Assembly: GCF_000241525.1 (NCBI RefSeq)
Contig: NZ_AHIL01000049.1
Span: 62,001 to 126,000, forward strand
Origin: Comamonas testosteroni ATCC 11996
Lineage (GTDB): Bacteria; Pseudomonadota; Gammaproteobacteria; Burkholderiales; Burkholderiaceae_C
DNA: 64,000 bases
Direction: 5' to 3'
This document shows, piece after piece, positions 52,716 to 60,875 of this stretch. Position numbers and translations under genes: made by a program. Position 1 is the stretch's first letter, and the number at the start of each line of letters is the position of its first letter. Under the pieces are notes generated by a model. The model was not told where the DNA came from, did no database searches, and worked only from the letters and a program-made list of their open reading frames with translations.

Positions 52716-53263
52716 GGCGCCAGCTTCAGCAGATACCGGGCAGGGACGACATCGGTCAGCCACACACCGTTGTCGGAGCGGTAGAACACATGGCCCTCGC
52801 CCTGCATGCGCTCGGCGTCCACCTGCAGCATGGCCAGCTTGCCGTGACGACTGCCGACCTGAGCAGCCACTGCCTGGCTCTCGGAAAGATGGACATGGTG
52901 GCGTGACTGCCGGTTCAGGCCCTCATGAAAAATCGCATCCAGAAAACGCGTGGCCGTGCCGTGGTAGAGCACAGCCGGAGGGCGCCTTGCCTCAAGGCCC
53001 AGCTCGACCTTGATGGAGTGGCCCTGATTGGCACGTATGCGCTTGCCATCCGCGCTGAAGGAATAGCGTTGCTTGTTGTTGTCCGCCACGATGCGCTGCA
53101 GTTCCTCCAGACGGGTCGGCCGGCCGGAGCGCGCCAGGCAGGCCAGCAGCTCATCGGTCCGGGCCCAGCCCGCTTCGTCGAGCTTGAGCCCTATGGTCTC
53201 GGGACTGTGCCTGAGCACCAGGCTGAGGAATTTGCTGCGCGCGGTGGTGTTTTGGTCTTTCAT
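52712..53263 (-). CDS. kptA: RNA 2'-phosphotransferase (KptA/Tpt1)
   Basis: The 183-residue protein has every Tpt1 hallmark: [68 protein letters not shown] and [14 protein letters not shown]. The enzyme moves an internal RNA 2'-phosphate onto NAD, giving ADP-ribose 1'',2''-cyclic phosphate and nicotinamide. Bacteria do not splice tRNA as eukaryotes do, so its natural substrate here is open. It is the first gene of an operon with HAD, NADAR and DraG-type genes. It diverges from an NrtR-type regulator, with palindromes between. Confidence 0.94.
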   Translation of the reverse strand: MKDQNTTARSKFLSLVLRHSPETIGLKLDEAGWARTDELLACLARSGRPTRLEELQRIVADNNKQRYSFSADGKRIRANQGHSIKVELGLEARRPPAVLYHGTATRFLDAIFHEGLNRQSRHHVHLSESQAVAAQVGSRHGKLAMLQVDAERMQGEGHVFYRSDNGVWLTDVVPARYLLKLAP

Positions 53264-53361
53264 TTTCTTGTTCTCTTTTTCTCTTTGTTCCAGGCGGCCT
53301 GCCTGGCTCCCGACAGGTGCTTGCGCTGCCTGAGCAGCCAGGGACCGCCTGGTCTTTCCCG

Positions 53362-53405
53362 CTTAAGTTGCATTGAACAACTTAAGCAAGTTGTACAATA
53401 CAACC
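53362..53405. promoter_or_regulatory. Probable NrtR-type operator and divergent promoter
   Basis: GCTTAAGTTG (53362-53371) and CAACTTAAGC (53379-53388) are perfect 10-bp inverted repeats around 7 bases. Next to them GTTGTA-CAA-TACAAC (53391-53405) is a second perfect inverted repeat. A TACAAT -10 (53395-53400) with TTGAAC 15 bases upstream lies within these repeats on the plus strand, so a bound regulator would block its own gene and probably the kptA operon. Confidence 0.75.
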
Positions 53406-53432
53406 CAACATTCATCCAGTCAAGCCTGATTC

Positions 53433-54167
53433 ATGACCGTTACACAGCGTCACTCCAAGCCAGCGCCGGACTTTCCCCGCCCCTACACCACGGTGGATGT
53501 GGTGATCTTCACGATTGCCCAGGGCCGCCTGAATGTATTGCTGGTGCAACGCCCAGGCCATGAAGACGATCCGTTTCCCGGCCTCTGGGCCTTGCCTGGC
53601 GGATTTGTGAACGTGGATCTGGATGCCGATCTGCAGGCCTGCGCCGCGCGCAAGCTCAAGGAGAAGACGGGTGTGGACAGCCCCTATCTGGAGCAGCTTG
53701 GCAGTTGGGGTGGTGCGACCCGTGATCCGCGCGGCTGGTCGGCCACTCATGTGTACTTTGCGCTGATTCCCGCACATGAGCTGCAACTGACGAAAGGCGC
53801 CAATGCGGCCGATGTGGCCTGGTTCGAAGTGGATGAATTGCTGCGCCGGCCTGCTCTGGCATTCGACCATGGCACCATCTTGCAGACGGCGGTTGAACGT
53901 CTGCGCAGCAAGGTCGAATACACCTCTCTCCCCGCTTTTTTGCTCAGCGAGCCCTTCACCCTGCCCCAGTTGCAGCAAGTCTATGAAACCGTGCTGGGGC
54001 GCAGCGTGGACAAGAGCGGCTTTCGCACCCGCATGCTGGCAGCGAACTTTCTGGTCGAGGCCGGCCATGTGGAAGGCACATCGAACCGCCCCGCCATGGG
54101 CTACCGGCTGGCGGACCGCAGCGAAGCCGTGGTTTTCCCCCGAACCTTCAGCCCACGCGGCCATTGA
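53433..54167 (+). CDS. NrtR-type transcriptional regulator (degenerate Nudix + winged helix)
   Basis: The 244-residue protein has an N-terminal Nudix domain (about 17-150, TTVDVVIFTIAQGRLNVLLVQRPGHEDDPFPGLWALPGG) and a C-terminal winged helix (FTLPQLQQVYETVLGRSVDKSGFRTRML, about 178-205), the NrtR layout. The Nudix box reads GGFVNVDLDADLQ then RKLKEKTG, so two of the catalytic glutamates are lysine. This argues against hydrolysis and for ligand sensing. NrtR proteins bind ADP-ribose and release DNA of NAD-metabolism genes. Here the targets are probably the divergent kptA operon and itself. Confidence 0.88.
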   Translation: MTVTQRHSKPAPDFPRPYTTVDVVIFTIAQGRLNVLLVQRPGHEDDPFPGLWALPGGFVNVDLDADLQACAARKLKEKTGVDSPYLEQLGSWGGATRDPRGWSATHVYFALIPAHELQLTKGANAADVAWFEVDELLRRPALAFDHGTILQTAVERLRSKVEYTSLPAFLLSEPFTLPQLQQVYETVLGRSVDKSGFRTRMLAANFLVEAGHVEGTSNRPAMGYRLADRSEAVVFPRTFSPRGH

Positions 54168-54226
54168 TACAGGCGATTACCCGCCACTGTGCCGAAACCA
54201 GGGCTTGCTGAGATAATCCTGCCCCT

Positions 54227-56233
54227 ATGTCTCTCCTGCCCCACCAGCTCGAACTCCTGTCCCCGGCGCGCGACGCCGATATCGGCATCGAAGCCGTCAA
54301 TCACGGCGCGGACGCCGTCTATATCGGCGGACCGGCCTTTGGTGCGCGCGCGACGGCAGGCAATGACATCCGCGACCTGGAGCGGCTCATCAAGCATGCC
54401 CACCGCTTCGGCAGCCGCATCTTCATCACTCTCAACACCATCTTGCGCGACGATGAACTACAGGGCGCGCGCGATATGGCCTGGCAGATCTACAACGCCG
54501 GAGCCGATGCACTGATCATCCAGGACATGGGTCTGCTGGAGCTGGACCTGCCACCCATCCAGCTGCACGCGTCCACCCAGACCGACATCCGCACGCCCGA
54601 GAAGGGCCGCTTTCTGCAGGACGCCGGTCTGTCGCAGATCGTGCTGGCGCGCGAGCTGGATCTGAAGCAGATTGCCGCCGTGCGCGCCGCGACAGACCCG
54701 AGCCGCACCACCATCGAATACTTTGTGCATGGCGCACTGTGCGTGGCCTACTCGGGCCAGTGCTTCATCAGCCATGCCCACACGGGTCGCAGCGCCAACC
54801 GCGGCGACTGCAACCAGGCCTGCCGCCTGCCCTATGAGGTGACGGACGCCAGCGGCCGCATCATCGCGCATGAAAAGCACGTGCTGTCCATGAAGGACAA
54901 CAACCAGAGCGACAATCTGCGTGCGCTGATCGATGCCGGCGTGCGCAGCTTCAAGATCGAGGGCCGCTACAAGGACATGGGCTATGTGAAGAACATCACG
55001 GCCCATTACCGCAAGCTGCTAGACGAAATCATCGAGGAGCGCGAGTTCTCCGATCAGCCGCTGGCGCGCTCGTCGTCAGGCCGCACCACTTTCTCGTTCG
55101 AACCCGATCCGGACCAGAACTTCAACCGCGAGTTCACCGACTACTTCGTCAACGGACGCAAGGATGACATCGGCGCCTTCGACACGCCCAAGACACCGGG
55201 TCGTGCCATCGGCTGGGTGACCCAGGTCGGCGACAAATGGTTCGAGATCGAGACCAGCGACAAGGCCACCGAGCTGCACAACGGCGACGGTCTGTGCTAC
55301 TACGATCTGCAAAAGGAACTGGTGGGCGTGCACATCAACCGTGCCGAATGCGTGAGTGCCAAAAAAGGCATCTGGCGTGTCTTCCCCAAGAACGAGATTG
55401 CCGAATTCAAGGACCTGCGCAAGGGCCTGGAAATCAACCGCAACCGCGATATGGACTGGGTGCGTACGCTGGAGAAAAAGTCCAGCGAGCGCCGCATCGG
55501 TCTGTGGGCCGAGTTTAAGGAGACCGCTTCAGGCTTCGCGCTGACGCTGACCGATGAGGACGGCTTTGTCGGCGCGGCCGCCATTGACAAGGAGCACCAG
55601 AGCGCTACCGATACCGCAAAGGCCCAGGCCTCGCTGCGCGAGCAGCTGGGGCGTTTTGGCGCCACGGTTTTCGAGGTGAACGATATCTCACTGAGCCTGA
55701 GCCAGCCCTGGTTTGTCCCGGCATCGGTGCTCAACCAGCTACGCCGCGATGCCGTGGCCGCATTGGAGCAGGCCCGCGCCGACGGCTTTGTGCGCCTGCC
55801 CCGCGCCAAGCCCGTGGAGCCACCCGTGCCTTTTCCTGAAGACACGCTGACCTATCTGGCCAATGTCTACAACCAGAAGGCCCATGACTTCTATGTGAAG
55901 CATGGCGTGAAGATCATCGACGCCGCCTACGAAAGCAAGGAAGAGGAAGGCGAAGTCTCGCTGATGATCACCAAGCACTGCGTGCGCTTCTCGATGAGCC
56001 TGTGCCCCAAGCAGGCCAAAGGCGTGATCGGCGTCAAGGGCACCATCAAGGCAGAGCCGCTGCAGCTGATCAACGGCAAGGAAAAGCTCACACTGCGATT
56101 TGACTGCAAGCCCTGCGAGATGCATGTGGTGGGCAAGATGAAGAAGTCCGTGCTCAACCAGCATGCCAAGGAAATGAAAGAGTCTCCCATGCAGTTCTAC
56201 CGCACACGCCCCACGCCTCAGCAACTTTCCTGA
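54227..56233 (+). CDS. rlhA: 23S rRNA C2501 hydroxylation protein RlhA (U32 family)
   Basis: The 668-residue protein aligns by eye along its full length with E. coli YdcP/RlhA (653 residues): ELLSPARDADIGIEAVNHGADAVYIGGP, FHGALCVAYSGQC (here VHGALCVAYSGQCFISHAHTGRSANRGDCNQACRLPY), SFKIEGRYKDMGYVKNITAHYR and the end ITKHCVRFSMSLCPKQAKG. The cysteine cluster of U32 proteins is intact, including a C-terminal pair in DCKPCEMH. RlhA is needed for 5-hydroxycytidine at 23S rRNA position 2501. The gene stands alone, 59 bases after the NrtR-type gene, and ends in a strong terminator. Confidence 0.94.
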   Translation: MSLLPHQLELLSPARDADIGIEAVNHGADAVYIGGPAFGARATAGNDIRDLERLIKHAHRFGSRIFITLNTILRDDELQGARDMAWQIYNAGADALIIQDMGLLELDLPPIQLHASTQTDIRTPEKGRFLQDAGLSQIVLARELDLKQIAAVRAATDPSRTTIEYFVHGALCVAYSGQCFISHAHTGRSANRGDCNQACRLPYEVTDASGRIIAHEKHVLSMKDNNQSDNLRALIDAGVRSFKIEGRYKDMGYVKNITAHYRKLLDEIIEEREFSDQPLARSSSGRTTFSFEPDPDQNFNREFTDYFVNGRKDDIGAFDTPKTPGRAIGWVTQVGDKWFEIETSDKATELHNGDGLCYYDLQKELVGVHINRAECVSAKKGIWRVFPKNEIAEFKDLRKGLEINRNRDMDWVRTLEKKSSERRIGLWAEFKETASGFALTLTDEDGFVGAAAIDKEHQSATDTAKAQASLREQLGRFGATVFEVNDISLSLSQPWFVPASVLNQLRRDAVAALEQARADGFVRLPRAKPVEPPVPFPEDTLTYLANVYNQKAHDFYVKHGVKIIDAAYESKEEEGEVSLMITKHCVRFSMSLCPKQAKGVIGVKGTIKAEPLQLINGKEKLTLRFDCKPCEMHVVGKMKKSVLNQHAKEMKESPMQFYRTRPTPQQLS

Positions 56234-56249
56234 GCAGGTTTGAGCCCTC

Positions 56250-56288
56250 AAAAAAAGCCCGCTACCGGCAACGGTTGGCGGGCTTTTT
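56250..56288 (+). terminator. Intrinsic terminator after rlhA
   Basis: AAAAAAGCCCGC pairs with GCGGGCTTTTTT around an inner ACCG-GCAA-CGGT hairpin. A and T runs on both sides make it a strong, probably two-way terminator. Confidence 0.93.
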
Positions 56289-56491
56289 TACAGCCTCAGA
56301 ACCACTGGTAAAAACCCTTGGTTCAGTGCCTTCGCTCAAATCGTCTATTTTTTAAGCAATCCGTGCAAAGCGCCATCTGGCGCGGGTTTCAAGGCTTGAA
56401 AGCATAGTTTTCCACAAGAGCGTCCACATGATGCGGGGATAAAACTGAGGCATCCATCACACACAACTGTATACATGAACAGTTGCAAAAT

Positions 56492-57433
56492 TCAAGGCTG
56501 AGCAAGCCCCAAGGACTTGACCTGGTGGAGCTCTGCACAAGCCTCTTCGAGCAAGCTTGCCACCGCCGGCACCAGGGTGCTGAAATTTGCAAACCCATGC
56601 AACATGCCTTGAGCCCGCAGGCAGGCCACCGGCACTCCGGCCTGATGCAGGCGCAGGCCAAAGGCCTCTCCTTCGTCGCGCAATATGTCCAGTTCCGCAG
56701 TCACCAGCACCGCTGCTGGCAAACCAGCGAGATCGGGGTACTGCATGATGGAAGCCAGCGGGTGTGCAGGCATGGCGGGGTGATAGTGACGCCACATCGC
56801 GGCCATGGCTTCGGTGGTGAGAAACGGCATCTGCCCATAAAGCGCATACGATGGCGCATCCATATGCGCATCGCAGACCGGATAGAGCAGCAGTTGCTGG
56901 GCTATGCCTTTCCAGCCGTCTTCTTTTGCCCGCAGGCAGGTGGCAATGGCCAGATTGCCCCCCGCGCTGTCCCCCGCCACCATCAGTTGCTGCGCATCGC
57001 AATGCAGCTCGGCCGCATGCTGCGCCACCCAGCGAGTGGCGGCATAGGCGTCGTCCAGCGCGGCGGGAAAGACATGCTCGGGAGCCAGACGGTAATCGAC
57101 CGACACAAGATTCATGCCAGTCAGGCGCGCCAGGTGGCGGCACAGGTTGTCATGCGTTTCCAGCGTGCCTATGCACCAGCCACCACCGTGAAAATAGACC
57201 ATGACCGGCGCTGCCTGCGCGGTGCTGGGACGGTACAGACGCAGCTTGAGCGGCTGGCCGTCACCCCCGGGGATGTCGATCTCACGCACCTCATGCATGG
57301 GCAGGTCGGCAGGCGGGAAGGCCATGTGGTCCATGAGCTTGCGGATTTCGGGGACCGGAGTGGCCACAAAATCCATGGGCGGAGCATCCTTGAACTGCTC
57401 CAGCACGGCAGCCATTTCGGGGTGAATCTGCAT
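56492..57433 (-). CDS. HSL-family alpha/beta hydrolase (acetyl-hydrolase/esterase)
   Basis: From ATG 57433, preceded by AAGGAG, the protein has 313 residues of the hormone-sensitive-lipase type. It has the oxyanion motif VYFHGGGWCIG, the nucleophile elbow VAGDSAGGNLA, Asp in TAELDILRDEG and His in GMLHGFANF. Such enzymes cut short-chain and cyclic esters. The gene lies 56 bases after a Baeyer-Villiger-type monooxygenase on the same strand, so hydrolysis of the ester or lactone made by that enzyme is the natural reading. The longer frame to 57760 has no family similarity. Confidence 0.92.
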   Translation of the reverse strand: MQIHPEMAAVLEQFKDAPPMDFVATPVPEIRKLMDHMAFPPADLPMHEVREIDIPGGDGQPLKLRLYRPSTAQAAPVMVYFHGGGWCIGTLETHDNLCRHLARLTGMNLVSVDYRLAPEHVFPAALDDAYAATRWVAQHAAELHCDAQQLMVAGDSAGGNLAIATCLRAKEDGWKGIAQQLLLYPVCDAHMDAPSYALYGQMPFLTTEAMAAMWRHYHPAMPAHPLASIMQYPDLAGLPAAVLVTAELDILRDEGEAFGLRLHQAGVPVACLRAQGMLHGFANFSTLVPAVASLLEEACAELHQVKSLGLAQP

Positions 57434-57489
57434 TGGGACTCCTTGAAGTTGATGGAACGCGCCCGACCAGGACGGGCGCAAGGCGGCAC

Positions 57490-58953
57490 TCAGGCCACAA
57501 GCTCTTCGGTCTGGTGGTGGATATAGTCCTGCCACACCGGCGCACTCATCTCCTGCCTGAAGCGCGACTGCGACCAAGGCCAGGTGTTGGGCACACCGTT
57601 TCTGTCCAGATACCAGCTGTTGCAGCCCGAGCCGAAGACCGAGCCTTTGGCGGCCTGCAAGCGCTCCTGGTCGTACTGAGCCAGGGCTTCGGGCCTGGCC
57701 GAAAGCCCTGCTACACCGGCTTGCTGGCCACGCTCTATCAGCTGCGAGATATAGCCCCACTGCATTTCCGAGGTATCGATCAACGAGAAGTTACCCACGG
57801 GAGAGGTCGGCCCGTTCATGAAGTAAAAGTTGGGAAAGCCCGGCACCGAGATGGACTTGTATGCTGTGGGCACATCGCACCAGGCCTGCTCCAGCGTGGC
57901 TCCGTTCAGGCCCGTCACATTCATGGGGCGCACATAGCGGTCGGTCTTGAATCCCGTGGCCAGGACGATGACCTCCACCTCATGCAGTACGCCGTCGCTG
58001 GTACGCACTCCCTTTTTCTCGACCTTGGCAATAGCTTCGGTGATCAGCTCGGAGTTGGGGTGCTGGATCGCCTGGTAGTAGTCGGGCGAGTAAATCAGGC
58101 GCTTGCAACCGGCCCGGTAATGAGGCTGCAGTTTTTCACGCAGGCTTGCGTCTGTAACAGACCCATCCAGATTGTCCTGGCAGATTCTCTGAATTTCCTG
58201 AATCTGTTCCGAATTCGGATCCAGCACACCCTCGGTAAAGCGTTCAACATTGGCCACATAAGTAGGTTCGCGCTGCAGATAAACCAGCAGATCGCGGTTG
58301 CTGCGGAATTCGGCACGCTGCTCTTCGCTGAACGCCGGATTCTCGACCGGGAAAATCCATTGGGCCGTGCGTTGGAAATGCCGCACCCTGGCACGCGACG
58401 CCAGTGCCGAGACAATTTGCACGCCCGTTGATCCGGTGCCGATGATGGCGATCCTTTTACCGTCCAGCGGTACCGAATGATCCCAGCGCGCACTGTGAAT
58501 CGTGTTCCCCTCGAACTCCTCCAGGCCCTTGATCTGCGGATAGTTGGGGTGGTGCAGCACACCTGTGGCAGCAACCACCACCTTGCCTTGGTATTGCTTG
58601 CCATGCTGATCCTGCAGCGTCCAGGCATCGCCCGTCCATTGGGCACGCGTGATTTCGGTGCCGAACTGCGAAAAATCGCCAATACCGTATTTCTGGAATA
58701 CACCTTCGAAATACTGCTGAATCTCGGCTCCGGGCGGCAGTACCCGAGACCATTCGGGGTTGGGCTCGAAAGAGTAGGTATAGGCGTGCGACGGCACATC
58801 GCAAGTCAGGCCAGGATAAGTATTATCCCGCCAGGTTCCTCCTAATGTCTCGGCCTTCTCCAGAATAATGAATTTCTTTCCGCTATTCTTCAGGTGAATA
58901 CCAGCCAGAATGCCGGACATTCCGCAACCAATCACTATGACATCATATTTCAT
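57490..58953 (-). CDS. Flavin-containing Baeyer-Villiger-type monooxygenase
   Basis: The 487-residue protein has two nucleotide motifs: IVIGCGMSGILAGIHL (FAD, Gly9-Gly14) and IAIIGTGSTGVQIV (NADPH, Gly172-Gly177). Between them is FEGNTIHSARWD (147-158), which fits the Baeyer-Villiger fingerprint FxGxxxHxxxWD. GGTWRDNTYPGLTCDVPSH is typical too. Such enzymes insert oxygen next to a ketone carbonyl. AAGGAA precedes the ATG. It follows an SDR by 9 bases and precedes an esterase, giving an ordered alcohol-ketone-ester-acid set. The ketone is unknown; cyclic or steroid ketones are candidates. Confidence 0.92.
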   Translation of the reverse strand: MKYDVIVIGCGMSGILAGIHLKNSGKKFIILEKAETLGGTWRDNTYPGLTCDVPSHAYTYSFEPNPEWSRVLPPGAEIQQYFEGVFQKYGIGDFSQFGTEITRAQWTGDAWTLQDQHGKQYQGKVVVAATGVLHHPNYPQIKGLEEFEGNTIHSARWDHSVPLDGKRIAIIGTGSTGVQIVSALASRARVRHFQRTAQWIFPVENPAFSEEQRAEFRSNRDLLVYLQREPTYVANVERFTEGVLDPNSEQIQEIQRICQDNLDGSVTDASLREKLQPHYRAGCKRLIYSPDYYQAIQHPNSELITEAIAKVEKKGVRTSDGVLHEVEVIVLATGFKTDRYVRPMNVTGLNGATLEQAWCDVPTAYKSISVPGFPNFYFMNGPTSPVGNFSLIDTSEMQWGYISQLIERGQQAGVAGLSARPEALAQYDQERLQAAKGSVFGSGCNSWYLDRNGVPNTWPWSQSRFRQEMSAPVWQDYIHHQTEELVA

Positions 58954-58962
58954 TGGAATTCC

Positions 58963-59712
58963 TTAAATATTAATTACTTTGGCTGCAGAGAATCCACCAT
59001 CCACTGGAAGATTGACCCCGGTAATAAATGAAGAGATATCGGATAGCAAAAATGCCACGGCATTACCCACCTCTTGCGGCTTGCCCGCTCGCTTGAGCAG
59101 ATGCATGGCCTCGAAAGCCTGGCCTACAGGCAGTTCATCAAGCATGGTGGTCATGGGCGTATGGATATAGCCGGGGCTGATGCTGTTGACCCGCACGCCG
59201 TAAGCACCGAGATCTGCTGCCAGACTGCGCACCATCTGGATCACTGCCCCCTTGGAGGTGCAATAGGCCAGATTGGTCGGGTTACCCAGCATGCCGTTGA
59301 TACTGGCGATGGTGACGATGGAGCCCTGAGCGCGCTGCTTCATGTGGCTGGCCACGGCACGTGCGCTGAGCATGGTCCCTGTCAAATTGACCTGCAGTAC
59401 CTGCTCCCACTCCTGCAAGGGCATGCTCTGCAGATCACCCACGCGGGAAATGCCAGCCGAAGTCACCAGTCCATCAATCTGCCCATAGCGCTCCAGCATG
59501 TAAGCAACCAACTCATTGGTCAGCTTCTCGCTGCTCACGTCGAGCTTGCGAAATTCGCAGCCCTGCGGCAAGTCCTGGCTTTGCTGCAGATCGGCGCACA
59601 CCACCTTGGCTCCGCTGGAGGCCAGGGCCTGGGCACTGGCCAAGCCAATGCCCGAGGCACCACCTGTGACCAGAACCACTTTTCCTTCCAAACCACTGAT
59701 GCATGGATTCAT
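58963..59712 (-). CDS. SDR family oxidoreductase (upstream of the monooxygenase)
   Basis: The 249-residue classical SDR has LVTGGASGIGLASAQALA, the Ser in IASINGM, the Tyr-Lys pair in YCTSKGAV, SPGYIHTPM and the end FITGVNLPVDGGFSAAKVINI. It should oxidise a secondary alcohol to a ketone with NAD(P), feeding the monooxygenase 9 bases downstream. ATG 59712 is chosen; the frame opens two codons earlier with TTG. It diverges from another SDR at 60027 across a gap with long inverted repeats. Confidence 0.92.
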   Translation of the reverse strand: MNPCISGLEGKVVLVTGGASGIGLASAQALASSGAKVVCADLQQSQDLPQGCEFRKLDVSSEKLTNELVAYMLERYGQIDGLVTSAGISRVGDLQSMPLQEWEQVLQVNLTGTMLSARAVASHMKQRAQGSIVTIASINGMLGNPTNLAYCTSKGAVIQMVRSLAADLGAYGVRVNSISPGYIHTPMTTMLDELPVGQAFEAMHLLKRAGKPQEVGNAVAFLLSDISSFITGVNLPVDGGFSAAKVINI

Positions 59713-59822
59713 TTTCAAACCTCAATCCTGACTGACCGCCACCAATTGGCGATGAGGATTGATATTCTTTGTTCTTTTCAAATTCAAATCACTCTGAGTT
59801 TTCCTCTTTACAAAATAAGTTT

Positions 59823-59938
59823 GTGTTTACAGTCCCTAGTGGAAACCATTAATCCATTCGGACGTACTGTGCCCTGGTTTTTTATATGTCAAGCAATTAT
59901 TTGCATTTATTAAATCAATCAACGAAGACTGTAAACAC
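59823..59938. promoter_or_regulatory. Paired 12-bp inverted sites in the divergent SDR promoter region
   Basis: GTGTTTACAGTC at 59823-59834 recurs exactly, inverted, as GACTGTAAACAC at 59927-59938. The copies are 92 bases apart, one near each divergent gene. The gap 59713-60026 (314 bases, unusually AT-rich) has no gene. A regulator binding both sites could control both operons, perhaps by looping. No regulator gene is present in this window next to them. Confidence 0.6.
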
Positions 59939-60026
59939 CTTCAATAACTGTCAAGCGGGATTTCGTGAGAAATATAGATAAGCCGGGAATGCTTTAATTC
60001 ATTCGTATTTAGCCAAAGAGGAAATC

Positions 60027-60827
60027 ATGAAAGTTGCAGTCATCACCGGCGCCGCCAGTGGAATTGGTGCAGGCCTTGCCAAAAAGGCAGTCTCTCTTGG
60101 AATGAAGGTCGTGGTTGCAGACCGCGACCAGACGGGCCTTGAAAAAGTCGCGCTGGAGCTGGGAGATCAGGCATTGGCCGTGGCCACCGATGTCACCAGC
60201 CAGGCGTCGCTGGATGCGCTGGCCGACAAGGCCTATGCAGCTTTCGGTCAGGTCGATCTGCTTTTCAACAACGCAGGCGTTCTCAGCACCGGCAATAGCT
60301 GGGAGATCAGCGATGCCCAATGGCAGCAAGCCTGGCAGGTCAATGTCAACGGCATCGTCAACGGCCTGCGCGCTTTTGTGCCGCGCCTGCTCAGGGCCAA
60401 CCGACCTGCCCGTATCATCAACACAGCATCGGTAGGCGGCTTTCTGCCGAGCCCGCTGATGGCCCCCTACTCGGCCACCAAATTTGCCGTGGTGGCGTTG
60501 ACCGAAAGTCTGGCCAGCGAGCTGGCCGCTCTGACCCCGCATATCAAAGTCTCGCTGTTGGCTCCCGGTCCGGTCAAGACTGCTATCTTCCGAGAAGCAC
60601 CATCCGCCGCGTCGGCCCAGTTTCACGGCATGATGAGACATCTGCTTGATGCAAACGGTCTGGACAGCGACGAGTTTGCCAGCCTGGTTTTTGCGGCGAT
60701 CGAACGCGGCGAATACTGGATTGTTCCCCAACCGGAAATGCTCTACCCCTTGCTGGAGGCTCGCAACAAGGTCATTGCCGAACGCACTCCCCCCGTCTTT
60801 GCCTGGGTACCGGAAACCGTGGAATGA
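60027..60827 (+). CDS. SDR family oxidoreductase (divergent unit)
   Basis: The 266-residue SDR shows VITGAASGIGAGLAKKA, NNAGVLSTG, the Ser in TASVGGF and YSATKFAV, with a longer C-terminal part (EYWIVPQPEMLYPLLEARNKVIAERTPP) like that of SDRs in steroid and terpene pathways. AGAGGAAA precedes the ATG. It is a single gene between the divergent promoter and a terminator facing the acyl-CoA ligase gene. Its cofactor and substrate are not determined by sight. Confidence 0.92.
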   Translation: MKVAVITGAASGIGAGLAKKAVSLGMKVVVADRDQTGLEKVALELGDQALAVATDVTSQASLDALADKAYAAFGQVDLLFNNAGVLSTGNSWEISDAQWQQAWQVNVNGIVNGLRAFVPRLLRANRPARIINTASVGGFLPSPLMAPYSATKFAVVALTESLASELAALTPHIKVSLLAPGPVKTAIFREAPSAASAQFHGMMRHLLDANGLDSDEFASLVFAAIERGEYWIVPQPEMLYPLLEARNKVIAERTPPVFAWVPETVE

Positions 60828-60831
60828 TGAC

Positions 60832-60859
60832 AAAAAGGCCAGCTATCGCCGGCCTTTTT
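60832..60859. terminator. Two-way intrinsic terminator
   Basis: AAAAAGGCC pairs with GGCCTTTTT around a 10-base loop. It lies between the converging SDR (stop 60827) and acyl-CoA ligase (stop 60876), with T runs on both strands. Confidence 0.9.
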
Positions 60860-60875
60860 CAATCCACGGCGAGCA

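Noticed and set aside
50618..53263. A DarT/DarG-like toxin-antitoxin system
   Set aside because: NADAR and DraG-type hydrolases can act as antitoxins, but no ADP-ribosyltransferase toxin gene is next to them in the window.
56464..56485. Inverted repeat CAACTGT ... ACAGTTG after the esterase gene
   Set aside because: The 7-bp arms around 8 bases lack a T tract and have no clear link to a promoter, so no function is assigned.
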